Below are positions 30,187 through 40,689 of a stretch of DNA of 64,000 bases, one piece after another. Below the pieces are notes generated by a model. The model saw only the letters and a program-made list of their open reading frames with translations. It was not told the DNA's origin and ran no database searches. The stretch comes from Pararge aegeria. Its lineage: Eukaryota > Arthropoda > Insecta > Lepidoptera > Nymphalidae. The stretch lies in assembly GCF_905163445.1 (NCBI RefSeq), contig NC_053204.1, positions 7,571,501-7,635,500 on the forward strand, written 5' to 3'. Every line of letters starts with the position of its first letter. The first letter of the stretch is position 1. The position numbers and the translations under genes were made by a program.

Positions 30187-31045
30187 CTACAGCGACTGGT
30201 ACAGTGGTTACGTCTGTGGCCGGAAACCGAATCCAAGACATCCCGTCTTGGATTTGATTTCCAGTTGGGGCAATTTGGAAATTTATATTCCCAATTTTCT
30301 CTAGCCTAATCTCGAGGGGCTTTGGCAGTGGTAAGTTCCCTACTGAAAAAGACGTGCCATGTTAGCGTTCCAGGACAGTGCCAGGACAGTGACAACCGGG
30401 AATGTTGAGAACTCAAATCGGACATAATTATGATCTGGCAGGGTCTCCACCCCGTCCTCCACCCTCCAGTTGGCAGCTCATTCGGCAACCGGAGGGGACG
30501 CAAAATACAGGTCCACGATGGAACCACACTGCGCGCGGACACATGTGTGGACTGTCCCCTATTGAGTAGGGAGAGCCCTAGGTACACCCCAGCCCAGCCC
30601 ACACCTGCCAGCCGAACCTGTTCTGTCTGAGGACAGCGGTGGATGGATAACCTTCTCAGGTAGGATGCGCTTCTTAATCCCTGCAAAACGGGCGTCACAC
30701 ATCCTACCAACAGCGGCTATCCAGGATCGTTTCCGCTTCCTTTGCCGCAGCTCCCATTGCTATCATCTACGTGGCCTCCCTAGCTCCCTCCTTGGCCATC
30801 GCAGTCTTCATTTCGGTGAATTCCCACCGATACGCCTTCTGCTCCACTCTATAAGCTCTAGCTCAGAGTGGAGGCGGGTGTTATCCACCTGCAGACCTTT
30901 AGTGTTCGAATACGATATTGCGTAGAAACCGGTTGTTAGTTAATTATAACTGCCCTACTTCCTAACAGGTTAGCCCGCTACTATCTTAGCCTGCAACATC
31001 ACCACCAGGCGAGGTTGCAGTCAAAAGCATATTTAAAGTGTAATA
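30187..31045 (+). mobile_element. SINE family C split by a GC-rich insertion
   Basis: The 5' part (30187-30371) has 'cagcgactggtacagtggttacgtc', 'attttctctagcc' and 'tactgaaaaagacgtgcc...ttagcgttcc'. The 3' part (30906-31045) resumes with 'gatattgcgtagaaaccgg', 'aggttagcccgctactatcttagcctgcaac' and 'accaggcgaggttgcagtcaaaag'. The two match the unbroken copy at 32520-32808. Confidence 0.7.
30372..30905. mobile_element. GC-rich insertion of unknown type
   Basis: About 535 bases are clearly richer in G+C than the surroundings. They contain many Pro/Arg/Ser-rich short frames in both directions and no recognised domain. They are inferred to be a foreign insert because they interrupt SINE C. A 'ctgacaaccggg' region and a Cys-containing frame (30430-30630) are visible but not diagnostic. 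They may derive from a LINE ORF1 or UTR. Confidence 0.45.
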
Positions 31046-31439
31046 AGGAAAATATTAAAGTTTAGTCCCGCTAAGTCTACGCTGTTCCGATACGAGTCAG
31101 CGGGTTTTTTTACAAATACCGTGGAAGCCATTTGTTTCCGTCAGCTAGTTTATAGTAAGCATATACATGGATTCTGATCAATTCAGATTTTGTTTAGTAT
31201 TCCGAGCGTCCCGGCCTGACCGGGATTATCTCTATTTCGGCCACCGGTCACGATGACCTTTGCTATTTGATAGAGTTATTGTCCGCGTAAAAGGGTCAAC
31301 TGAACTTTGAGCTGAATCCTTTGTGTGGCTAAGCTTAGCTAAGCTTTAAGTCCGGGATTCGATGCCCAGCAAGGCTGATTGCTGAATTTTTAATTTCCGA
31401 ATCAGTTATCTGCTCTTTGGCTACCCACAAAAAAGGTTA

Positions 31440-31615
31440 AATTGTATTGTGAGCTTTTAGTGATAGAGCTCGTCCGGGGAAGTGCTAACACCACGTTTAT
31501 TTCTGCCGCTAAGCAGCATAGTTTCAATGCTGTGTTCCGGTCTTAAGGGCGTGGTTGCCGGTGTAATTACGGGCACATGAGTATGGGCATAAACCTAGTT
31601 CGGTGGAGTTTTATT
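31440..31615 (+). repeat. Family D repeat, 5' part
   Basis: 'gtgatagagctcgtccggggaag', 'tatttctgccgctaagcagcatag' and 'gggcgtggttgccggtgtaattacgggcacatgag' are the first half of the family. A 3' half of D begins at 32283 after a LINE and an RTE fragment. Confidence 0.65.
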
Positions 31616-32095
31616 GCTCTAACCAGGTTACACTTCTAATAAGTTTAAATGACATTGTGAGATGGTGATAACAAAAAAAAAATACAATATACTAGAGGTT
31701 ACATAAAATTCATAGTTCGTTTAAAGGAAATTGCATACAATTCTACAGTAAACTACCAATTGACATCTTGGAGATGTCTCTTAAAAAGTTCAAAGTTTGT
31801 ATTAAACGTAAGCTTATAGAAAAGTCCTATTATAGTATAAAAGACTACGTAAACGATAAAATGACATGCTTTTTTGTGGTGCTAACAAAAAAAAAACAAA
31901 CACCCGGCTAATTTTGTTGCGGGCTTCTTCTGAGACCAGGACGCGTTTGGAATCCTCGTAGCTTTGCTTTCCTTTAGTTTTAAGTTTACGAATGTGGTTA
32001 TCGCCATCAACTCACTACCGTGTGGTTCTTATGTACGCATCAAAAGTGCCACCTATGGGCCTACTTGAATAAAGATATTTTTGACTTTGGAGGTA
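31615..32095 (+). mobile_element. LINE family F, C-terminal coding remnant and 3' UTR
   Basis: Bases 31740-31862 encode 'KLPIDILEMSLKKFKVCIKR' and 'LIEKSYYSIKDYVNDKM', the C-terminal end of a CR1/Jockey-group RT. The 3' UTR follows with 'acacccggctaattttgttgcgggcttcttctgagaccaggacgcg' and ends 'gaataaagatatttttgactttgg'. No catalytic region. Confidence 0.75.
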
Positions 32096-32282
32096 TGGAC
32101 GTTGGGGTCCCAATGGCAACCCAGCACTGGTAAACAGCGTTGGTCGATCCCCGACTATGTGGACCAACGTTAGGCGCGTCGCAGGTAGCCGCTGGATCCA
32201 AGCGGCACAAAACCGTGGAATTTGGAGCTCCCTACAAAAGACCTATGTCCAGCGGTGGACGTCTATCGGTTGATATGATGAG
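32096..32282 (+). mobile_element. RTE retrotransposon 3' end
   Basis: 'tatggacgttggggtccca', 'gtaaacagcgttggtcg', 'aaagacctatgtccagcggtggacg' and the end 'cggttgatatgatgag' match the RTE end with scattered changes. The frame is broken. Confidence 0.8.
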
Positions 32283-32412
32283 GTTTAACACCAGCGCGTT
32301 AGGTTGATGGACACAGGGAAAAACTTTGCAGGATGTGTTTTACGCATTACCTGGGAAGTGTTGGTGTACCACTTACCATCAGGTGGGCTGTCTGCTTGGT
32401 CCGTTGGTTGCG
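32283..32412 (+). repeat. Family D repeat, 3' part
   Basis: 'taacaccagcgcgttaggttgatggacac', 'gggaagtgttggtgtaccacttaccatcaggtgggctgtctgcttggtccg'. Same end as 62690-62715. Confidence 0.65.
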
Positions 32413-32519
32413 ATTAATAATTATAAAAAAGACATGCCACTAGGCGATTGAGCGTTGTGGTACGATGCCGCGTAAAAAGCGATTAGAGTTATGGGTTTAA
32501 TAAAACCGCCATTTTTTTT

Positions 32520-32808
32520 TCGACTTCCCTGGCGCAGTTGTTCTATGTTGGAGGTTCCGGGTTCGATTCCCAGTAGGGGAGATTTTATGGTCTGGTGAAA
32601 GGCTTCGATCGTAGCTAGTTACCACCATACCAACAAAGACGTGCCTCCAAGCCATTTAGCTTTCCGGTATGAGGCCACGTAGAAAGGCCGATTAGGGGAA
32701 TGTGTTATATATAACTGCCATACTGAACCCGCTACCATCTTAGACTGCATCATCACTTACCACCAGGTGAGATTGCAGTAAAGGGATAACATGTAGTATA
32801 ATAAAAAA
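32520..32808 (+). mobile_element. SINE family C, full length
   Basis: The head 'cgacttccctggcgcagttg' holds the A box, and 'ggttccgggttcgattcccag' the B box. The body includes 'aacaaagacgtgcctccaagccatttagc'. The tail 'ctaccatcttagactgcatcatcacttaccaccaggtgagattgcagtaaaggg' is followed by an A-rich end. The tail matches the 3' end of the LINE at 29256-29305. Confidence 0.85.
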
Positions 32809-32997
32809 ACTACAACCACCGTACCCCTAAAATATTAGACAGCTACCCTTATGCCACCTAAAAGCCTCTTCTAACAAGATGTTTATCCCGTAATCACGTT
32901 TTCCACATAATAATATTTAAAAAAACATTTTATACATATACATACATATATATAACATATCCACTAATAGGCATTATGGTGAACATAATAAAAAAAA

Positions 32998-33425
32998 AAT
33001 CAAAATTCATTTATTTCAAGCAGGCCTAATTAATAAGCACTTTTGAAACGTCAAGACAGTCTATTTGTAGTGACTCTACCACCGGTTCGGAAGGCAGATT
33101 CCACTGAGAAGAGCCAGCAAGAAACTCAGCAGATTGCTCTTTTCCAACATCATTTTAAAGTTTAACAATCTTTAGAATTTTTCTTTAGAGTTTTGTGAAA
33201 AGTTAGAGCGGGGTGGCCTGCTTCCAAGCAGCCAAGGCTGCTTGGAATGTGCTTTATGTGCTTTGTGAATGCTGCTTTAAGGAATTCATCAATCGTGTAG
33301 TAACCAACATTTGTTAAATGTGTTTTAATATATTGTTTAAACTTAGGTAAAGGTAACTCTAATATTACCTTCGGTATCATGTTAATTTTAGCAACACTTA
33401 TTAAGTGCATCTGAAATCAGAAAGC
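32998..33425 (-). mobile_element. LINE family E, C-terminal coding remnant and 3' UTR
   Basis: On the minus strand, codons near 33410-33270 give 'NMIPKVILELPLPKFKQYIK' and 'VGYYTIDEFLKAAF', the RT C-terminus of the CR1/Jockey group. The 3' UTR follows ('ttggaaaagagcaatctgctgag...gtggaatctgccttccgaaccgg') and ends 'gcttgaaataaatgaattttga'. No catalytic part. Confidence 0.8.
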
Positions 33426-33739
33426 AAAATTGCTTCGTTACGTAACGGAAATACGGAGCGCAACCTATGCCCGAAAAGTCAATACTGGTTGAAGCATACT
33501 TTTTCCGAGAGTGAAATCCAAAAGTCATCTCCGTGACTTAGCTTGGATCCTATTTGAAAAACCCGACCGGCCCACCCGCCCGGATATAATACTGATGGAC
33601 GGGCGTGAAATACAATCGCTCGAATATTGGATTCAAAATTCTTGTATGATTTTTTGTAGAATAGGTTCTGTTTGTTATACTGAAAGCTACAGATACACCT
33701 GAATGGAAAGGATTGAATAAAATAAAGGTCATTAAAGTA

Positions 33740-34133
33740 AACTGGCCGCTTACTATGGGCCTCATAAGAAGGCTCAGAATCACTCAGCGGTCGATGGAAA
33801 GAGCATTGTTGGGAGTATCTCTACGTGATCAAATCAGAAATGAGGAGATCCGTAGAAGAATCAGCGTTACCGATATAGCTCAGCGAGTTGCAAAGCTGAA
33901 GTGGAAGTGGGCACATAGCTCGGAGAACCGATGGACGTTGGGGTTCCAAGGTGTTGGAATGGCGACCCCGCACAGGTAAACGCAGCGTTGTTCGGCCCCC
34001 AACGAGGTGGACAGACGACATCAAACGAGGTGCTGGAAGCCGCTGGAAACAAGCGGCCCAGGACCGTGGATTTTGGAACTCTCTAGACCTATGTCCAGCA
34101 GTGGACTTCAATAGGTTGAAGTGATGATGATTA
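33740..34133 (+). mobile_element. RTE retrotransposon 3' end
   Basis: The frame from about 33743 encodes 'PLTMGLIRRLRITQRSMERA', 'LLGVSLRDQIRNEEIRRR' and 'VAKLKWKWAHSSENR', then shifts. The DNA continues 'gtccagcagtggacttcaataggttgaagtgatgatgatt'. It is colinear with the C-terminus of the RTE at 21903-22335, minus short internal deletions. Confidence 0.85.
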
Positions 34134-34150
34134 ACAGTAAACAGTTTGAT

Positions 34151-34430
34151 TATTATCAGAATTAAGCTTAATGTGCTATACTCCGCGAAAAGCAGGAGAA
34201 TCTGTGTGGTGTAATTTATAATTTCTTCAATCCTTATACTCCACACCAAACAGATCTTCGGCAATATACGTTTCACTCGTTACGCACGTTATTCATTGTA
34301 AAGTCAACATCTCCTGAGGATGCTCCGGTTTCGGAGCGGGTATATTGCCGAAGATCTGTTAAGTTAAAAATTAAGCTTAATTCTGATAATATATCATGGA
34401 TTTCCGCAAAGTAACGCCTGCATCTATCCA
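34151..34430. mobile_element. Foldback element with both arms
   Basis: The left arm (34151-34285) has 'gaattaagcttaatgtgctatactccgcgaaaagcaggag', 'tactccacaccaaacagatcttcggcaatatac'. The right arm (34300-34430) carries the mirrored 'accg...gcgggtatattgccgaagatctgtt', 'aaaattaagcttaattctg' and the terminus 'atcatggatttccgcaaagtaacgcctgcatctatcca'. Parts of the right arm are deleted. Related pieces are at 3851, 5213, 15209, 54480 and 63374. Confidence 0.8.
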
Positions 34431-34559
34431 ATAAACAGTTAGATGTCTTATATTTATTGTAAAAATTAATGTTAGTTTGTAATTATTATTATATGTTTAC
34501 TTATTGGAATTATAGTTAGTAAAAGTAATTCGATTGTTTACCACGTGATCCGTCAATTC

Positions 34560-34690
34560 ATCGTCATCACCATCATCATATTTCTCACAATGTTAAGACC
34601 GGAGTCTACCACGCTGGCCCAGTGCGTATTGGGGGATTCCCCACACCTTTGCGAACATTGTCGTGAGAAACCTTTTAATACAATAAACTA
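34560..34690 (-). mobile_element. SINE family B, 3' fragment
   Basis: 'tcatcgtcatcaccatcatcatatt', 'agtctaccacgctggcccagtgcgtattgggggattcc' and 'tttgcgaacattgtcgtgagaaacc' are the complement of the family B 3' half. A possible head remnant lies at 34890-35010 ('taacttagaaaaggtagac'). Confidence 0.7.
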
Positions 34691-35019
34691 AATAATGTAT
34701 ATCTAAACTCAAAAAAAAAACGTTCACTATTGAGGACATTATTTTTTGTAAACTGCCTGTTCGTAGGGGTTTCTTTTTATGGTTTCTTGTAGATTTGCAT
34801 GCCGAATATGAAATGGTAGGGTAAGTTGGAACAACAGAACTTGATCCTGAATTACATTTTCTCGCTTTTGGCCCAGAGCTGTTCGTTGGACTCCTTCCCC
34901 TTCAACGATGAAGGAAAGTTGCAAGTTATATTTTAAGAAAGTGGCAAATTATATTTTAATTGTTTCAAACGTATATAACTTAGAAAAGGTAGACCCCCCC
35001 CCGAAAGTAAAGCCGATGT

Positions 35020-35630
35020 TGATTTCTATGACGCACAATATTTTCAGGCAATTACTTATCTTTAATTTCTTTTACTTCCAAGATTTATTTTGCTCCCATA
35101 AATCAATAGACGGTGCTGTAGTTAACGATATTCACGACGTAGTTTTATTTAGTTAAAATCTTGTTTATTCATGTTTATCTTTGTGAAGTCCTACAAAGCG
35201 GATATTAACTAGAGGGTAATGTTTGTACACTGAAGTACAAACAGTCCCATCCAGTAATAGAAGTCCTTAATAAGCCGGCTGCTTTATTCTTGTTTCTCTT
35301 GTTTATTGAAATCTTGTTATATCGACCATTCTTGTTGTTTTCTTGTTTCCAATCAACTCTTGTAATACTAGATCTCGGCTTTTATTGCTGCCGTAGGAGA
35401 CTTTATTGAAATTGCCTTTTACTTCGAGTTGCAATTAAAAGCGGAGTGAATTAACTTCTCTGTGTTAAGTTCTTTTAAAGCTGTTATTCATCTAGACCAT
35501 ACTTATTGTCATCGCCGCCATACGTGCTCTCATAGAATTTGTTAAGTTTTAGAGAGCCAGTCATAACATTATCATCAGTTTGTAATTTTAATAAAGTCTC
35601 GTGCGTGGAACTTTATGGAAGAAAAAAATT
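35020..35630. other. Unassigned stretch
   Basis: No gene recognised. 'aatcttgtttattcatgtttat' and similar 'cttgtttattgaaatcttgtt' repeats near 35155-35350 suggest local duplication. Confidence 0.4.
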
Positions 35631-35633
35631 GCA

Positions 35634-35746
35634 AATAAATATACTACGACAATACACACACCGCCATCTAGCCCCAAAGTAAGCGTAGCTTGTGTTATGG
35701 GTACTAAGACGACTGATGAATATTTTTATGAATAATATACATAACC
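35634..35746 (-). mobile_element. SINE family A, 3' fragment
   Basis: 'aaataaatatactacgacaatacacac' to 'aatatttttatgaataatatacata'. The head is missing. Confidence 0.85.
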
Positions 35747-35907
35747 TAAATGTTTTCATAGAAAAAAAATACGTTTTAATTCTGAAAATGAATAATCACC
35801 TCACTTGTTTTTCTCGCCCGTCCGTTTTAAAATTCTTTAAAACTCGCCTTTAAACAGTTTTTTTTAGTTGTGCAATAAAGTAAAATAAAAAATTACAAAA
35901 ACAAACC

Positions 35908-36035
35908 TTTCCACACCATTCCACTACAATTTACGATGCTCTTTTCCATTCTTTTCCAAACTGATCCATTCTACGCACCTCGATTCCACCCCACTCTATT
36001 GCACCCCACTTTATTCCACACTACTCAATTCCATT
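35908..36035 (+). repeat. Irregular pyrimidine-rich minisatellite (ATTCCA/CCAC type)
   Basis: Repeated variants such as 'ccacaccattccacta', 'ttccattcttttccaa', 'gattccaccccactctatt' and 'ccacactactcaattcca' occur about every 15-25 bases with no fixed period. Confidence 0.55.
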
Positions 36036-36114
36036 TTAGAGAACCATATCTGTTATTCGGCGACCGAGACTTGTAGCACAACTTACTTAATAAAGCTTTT
36101 CTAGACAACGTCAG

Positions 36115-36205
36115 CAATTTTCGGAGAGGAACACTTAAAGCCACATTAATAATTTTCATCAGATATCAGACTAAGTGCTCTCAGTTTTTAATTGAACAAA
36201 GCTTT
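36115..36205. repeat. Two-copy dispersed repeat, copy 1
   Basis: 'gaacacttaaagccacattaataattttcatc' and 'agtgctctcagtttttaatt' match 38595-38690 ('gcagcacttaaagccatattaataatttacatc', 'agtgctctcagttttag'). Confidence 0.6.
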
Positions 36206-36250
36206 CACTTGCTCTGGATAAGTTGGGCCGCACACTACATAACTATCTCC

Positions 36251-36315
36251 ACTTCACTCTTTTCTACTATATGCCATTCTACTTCACTCTTTTCTACTTT
36301 ATGCCATTCTGCTTC
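36251..36315 (+). repeat. 30-bp tandem repeat, about 2.2 units
   Basis: 'acttcactcttttctactatatgccattct' (36251-36280) is followed by the same unit with one change (36281-36310) and a partial third. Confidence 0.85.
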
Positions 36316-36401
36316 ACTCCATACGTGATAATCCGGGATTAGGAGAAGTTAAGACCTATATATACACGACCTGACCTGACCTTTTTTATTATACGTATTG
36401 T

Positions 36402-37098
36402 CATATCAACCCATTATTGGCCCACTACAGGACACTGATCTCCTCCAACAATGAGATGGGGTTAAGGCCGTAGTCCACCACGCCAACCCAGTGCAGATTG
36501 GTGGACCTCCACACACCTTTGATAACATTATCGAGAACTCTCAGGCATGCAGGTTTCTTCACGATATCTTCCTTCACAGTTGAAGCAAGTGATATTTTAA
36601 TTACTTAAAACGCACAAACTGACATAAATTAGTGATATCTGCATATCGTTTGCGAAACGTGCAGAACTCCTTTGTGGGGTTGAGTATACGCTTTTACAAC
36701 ATGACCTACCAATACATACATTTAAATGTGTAAAAACACATCTAATACAGCGAGGTTACTATACATTTGATGAATTCCTTAATGACAAGGTAGATTGCAA
36801 GCAGCCAGCTTCGCTCTCATCTCCCGCAAGATAGAAAAATGATTGTAAATGTTGATGTTGGAAAAGAACAACTACTGAGTTTCTTGCCGGCTCTTCTGTA
36901 GAATCTGATTTCCGAACCGGCGGTAGAGTCACTACAAACATACATGCTTGACGTTTCAAAAGTACTCATAAAGTAGGCCTACTTGAAATAAAAGAATTTT
37001 GAATTTTGCACATAACTTAGAATAGTTTGATGTGCTGGGATTCGAACTCGGCCCCCCGAAAGTAAAGCTCCTACCCTCTGGGCTACCACTGCTTGAAC
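36402..37098 (-). mobile_element. SINE family B split by a nested LINE family E tail
   Basis: Bases 36402-36621 are the 3' half (complement of 'gggttgatatgac', 'tggtggactacggcc', 'gaagcaagtgatattttaattac'). Bases 37009-37098 are the 5' half, with the B box complement 'gggattcgaactcgg' and the A-box end 'gggctaccactgctt'. They are separated by a LINE E piece. 'gcacaaact' (36612-36620) and 'gcacataact' (37009-37018) may be remnants of the TSD. Confidence 0.75.
36622..37008 (+). mobile_element. LINE family E, 3' end nested in SINE B
   Basis: It encodes 'LIQRGYYTFDEFLNDKVDC' near 36738-36795, then the 3' UTR ('gttgatgttggaaaagaacaactactgagtttcttgccgg', 'cttgacgtttcaaaagtactc') and the end 'tacttgaaataaaagaattttgaattttg'. 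Confidence 0.8.
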
Positions 37099-37419
37099 CT
37101 AATTACCATGTTTAAATTTAATTTTCACCATGTTTTATCAATCAGTGATGAAGCATGTTGAAAATTCTGCACTCCCAGCTCTGCAATTAAATTAAAACGA
37201 CTTCTTTGTACCTCCAGCTTCTGCAAGCACGTACTAAATGGAACTAACTATTAAACTGCATTCACGACATCATTTAAACTACCTACGTATGTACTTCTAA
37301 ATGCTATTAAAATTGAAGGCGCGCGAAGGAAATTAATTTGATCTGCAGATTTGATTCAGGTGGGTTTATTGCGGAACGCCATTGCAACCAGCAAATAAAA
37401 AAGAATCTATCCATAAAAA

Positions 37420-37650
37420 TAAATAAAATAAATATACTACGACAGTATACGCATCGCCATCTGGCCCCAAGGTAAGCGTAGCTTGTGTTATGGTACTTAA
37501 TATAGCTGATGATTTTATGAATATGATACACGTAAATACTTGTAATATACAGAAAACCACATCCATTTTCAACAAACAAATATTTTCAGATGTAGGAATC
37601 GAACCCACGGCCTTGGACTCAGAAAGCAGGGTCACTGCCGGCTGTCTAAA
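37420..37650 (-). mobile_element. SINE family A, diverged
   Basis: The tail complement 'aaataaatatactacgacagtatac' and the B box complement 'ggaatcgaacccacggcc' are present. The A box region is cut down to 'cactgccggctgtc'. Confidence 0.8.
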
Positions 37651-37886
37651 CAAAAAAAAAGTTGTACAAAACATTTTATTTTATTTATTTGGGACAAAAA
37701 ACACTTAAATATTATAACAATAGCTCTATCTAAACAAAAAGTGTGGGTAATTATGTATTCCACAACACTATTCACATAATATTTTAAGGAGCAAGGCAAT
37801 GCGCATTTTAGCGTTTTCCAGCATTGTTTCTGCAAAAACACACAGCGAATAACTTATAAGCACGCACCTACCGCCTATTGACCAAG

Positions 37887-38198
37887 TCAATGCAGTTGTA
37901 TTACATTAGGGTCCTCCAAATTGAGGAAAGCCAGTTGCTTAGGTCCAAGCTGGTCTATTTTGGCGGCCTCAATCAGATAAGACTTGCAAAAGTTTACTCT
38001 CCATGATAAGCTTACACTGCTGCAAGCTGTCCACTTACACTGACGCGTATTTTTTTTGGATATTATTTCCACACATATGCCAATGTTTGGAGAGTTGATA
38101 AAGGTGTTGGAGAAGATAACATTTTGTCCTTTCCCCGCAGTGAAAAATGTCTCCTGCTCATGCAAACCGTGTTGAATCATGTTAACCTTTAATTTCAC
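37887..38198 (-). CDS. Unidentified 103-codon reading frame
   Basis: On the minus strand it starts with an ATG or TTG-type codon at 38198 and ends at 37887. It includes 'NTFINSPNIGICVEIISKKN', a Cys/Trp patch ('CKWTACSSVSLSWRVNFC') and 'SYLIEAAKIDQLGPKQLAFL'. Composition looks protein-like rather than low-complexity. I do not recognise a family. It may be a remnant of a transposon protein or an exon; no flanking TE termini were found. Confidence 0.3.
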   Translation of the reverse strand: MKLKVNMIQHGLHEQETFFTAGKGQNVIFSNTFINSPNIGICVEIISKKNTRQCKWTACSSVSLSWRVNFCKSYLIEAAKIDQLGPKQLAFLNLEDPNVIQLH

Positions 38199-38574
38199 AT
38201 TGTACTACAACTTTCTCAATATTTTTATCTATTTATTTATTTATTCCCCATCTTACATTTTTGTCATTACCGGAAAAAGTTATCCTAATACGACAATGCA
38301 GCATGTTATGTAAATTTTAATAATATATATAACTATAATGTATATGATAAAATCCAAATATATTTGTGAGTTCACTCAGAGTGCAACAAAATAAATCCGT
38401 CTTCTCGGCTATCACATTGAGGGTACGGAGTGCGCGCGTCAGTGGCGCCTCCTACAGTAGGGTGCCTCGGCCAAACATACCGGTCCGGCGCACGCTGGCT
38501 TACCAGGCGTAACACATCAGCATTACATCTTTGTCCCCTCATATAGCTTTAGCCTTTACTAAACTCAAACTTCA

Positions 38575-38690
38575 ACAAGTTCGGTGAGCAGCACTTAAAG
38601 CCATATTAATAATTTACATCGGACGAGCGATTTAGAAAGTACTATCTAGTAAAGTGCTCTCAGTTTTAGATTATAACAACTTTGCTATCA
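38575..38690. repeat. Two-copy dispersed repeat, copy 2
   Basis: Partner of 36115-36205, with an internal extra segment ('ggacgagcgatttagaaagtactatc'). Confidence 0.6.
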
Positions 38691-39220
38691 CCGCTTTTAA
38701 ACCGATACAGCTAAACAAGCAAAAATAAATGTGTCTACTTATGTACACGCGTTAGAAGTTATACTTCTTTGGCGGAACAAGACAAAAATCTTTTCATAAA
38801 TTTTATCCTACGCCTTATTCTACGTTTGAAGAGAAAACGACACTAACAATAGAAAAAAGGTTTTTAACACATTGAAATATTGATAACTAGACTAGAATTA
38901 TGAAACCATATGCGCGCTCATTTCGCGATGTCGTATAATTTCACTCCCAAGATATTTTCCTAACGCCACTTACGAAGTATAACTTCAAAAACTATATCAA
39001 GTTTCAAGGAGTTAAACTTATAACTAACAATAACCGCTTTTGGTTATAATTTGTCAATCAAAACACGGGTACAATCTAAAGATGGGGACATTCCTTTCAC
39101 GACATTATTCCTTATCTAAATAAATAGTTCTGTAATTAAAATTGATTATATAACTGCAAATTCCTTTTTAAATTATTCAAATTAGACCTATTGTTTAGAG
39201 TTACAACGTGTATAGAAATG
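38690..39220. other. Unassigned AT-rich stretch
   Basis: No coding or repeat family signal was recognised. Confidence 0.4.
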
Positions 39221-39359
39221 CTAAAAGCAAGAAAAATGCCGAGGGCCGCCCGGCCGCGTATTATATACATAGTTTAGAAATAAAACTTGCAGCGCCACTA
39301 CCGGGGTGGCAATTTGGTTCTTGGTTTTTTAAGATATAAAAACCGATAGTAACCGAAGT

Positions 39360-39512
39360 TGCGCAGGTCAGCTAGTATACAAATAAACACCCAGACACTG
39401 AAAACAATTTATGTACATCACACAAACATTTTCCAGTTGCGACACGAACCCACAGCCATGACTCAGAAAGCAGGGTCGCTACCCACTGCGCCAATCGGCT
39501 GTGATAAAACTG
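39360..39512 (-). mobile_element. SINE family A, head fragment
   Basis: The complement of 'caatcggctgtg' (A box side), the damaged B box 'gacacgaacccacagcc' and 'cagacactgaaaacaatttatg' are present. The tail is missing. It sits against a G-type fragment (39225-39375, with 'ggtcagctagtata'). Confidence 0.8.
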
Positions 39513-39829
39513 AACTCAATTTTCAGTTGCTTTGAGTTGGGTTTAAGTCAGAGTGAAAGCTTTTAAAGAACTAAAAGCAAGGAACTGTTACCTTGTAAAA
39601 GTTTCCTGGAAATTATTGAAAAAAAGAATACAAAGACAGTAGTTTTAGGAAAATGGAATAGTAAATTTTGTATTCGTGAATACTTGAAGAAGGTATTTGG
39701 AGTGTAAATGCTAAAAGTATACTCTTAAAGTGCAGTTCAGCCAATTTGTATACCATTTTAGAGTGTTCTTATTGGCATCAAATCGTATTCATATCAGTTT
39801 TAAATATTTGTGTAGCTTTCTTTAGGTTT

Positions 39830-39945
39830 AAGTTGGCGTATGAAGTTATCACCATCCCCTTACAATTATGTAGACATATATGTATGAACGTTTCATAAGT
39901 GTCTGTGATAGGCCTACATGAATAAAGAAATTTTGATTTTCTTTC
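39830..39945 (+). mobile_element. LINE family F-like 3' end
   Basis: 'gtttaagttggcgtatgaagttatcaccatcccc' and 'cataagtgtctgtgataggcctacatgaataaagaaattttgatttt' are diverged family F signals. Confidence 0.55.
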
Positions 39946-40049
39946 ATTTTTTTTTCGTAATTTTTGTTGATTAATACTGACAGGAAAAAAATATACAATT
40001 ATAAAACAAGCTTCAATACTATGTCACAGTAAATATATAAGCTAAAGTC

Positions 40050-40195
40050 ACAGAATTAAGAATATACAGAAAACTCATTCAGCCATTATTGCATACATTG
40101 TGTCCAAAAACAGTAAAAACAACCTGTGCACATCCACTTCACAATCGCATACTTCCTATGTGAGCTAGCAACATTTTTCCCATTTTACACGTAAA
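40050..40195. repeat. Two-copy dispersed repeat, copy 1
   Basis: 'cattcagccattattgcatacattgtgtccaaaaaca' and 'gtgagctagcaacatttttccc' match 46938-47085 in the same orientation. Confidence 0.65.
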
Positions 40196-40207
40196 ATCGT
40201 AATCGAC

Positions 40208-40394
40208 GTAACATCTTAAAATTATGTTAATTTTAATTGTTACGCAGACCAGAAATATTCTTAAAGATCTTTAGTAATTAATGATCGTTATACTTAAATA
40301 TCGTTAATCGATCTTAAATATTCCAAAAAGCAGCTCATAACATCTTAAAATTACGTTAAATTTAATTTTTACGCAGACTTTAAATGTTGTTAAA
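40208..40394 (+). repeat. Local direct duplication, about 130 bases apart
   Basis: 'taacatcttaaaattatgttaattttaattgttacgcagac' (40208-40249) recurs at 40338-40378 with four changes. Confidence 0.75.
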
Positions 40395-40689
40395 TATCGA
40401 AGTTTCTATATAATGTACCGCGTGAAATTCTGTATCGCTTATACCTCGGGCTAAAATTATTATTATATTGTACATATTGAAGGCGGCAAGTATCAAATTT
40501 AATTAAGAAATTCATACGTGGTACCCATCTCAATATCTGATGGAAAAGTTTTTGTTGGAAGTTACCTTTTTAATATATCTTATTTTGATTGTTCCAAACT
40601 TTGGTACTTTACTGGAAGTGGTATTTGTCTTCATCAGTAAGAATCCACTATTATTATTATTATTTATAGAGAGGACGCCTGCCATTGTC

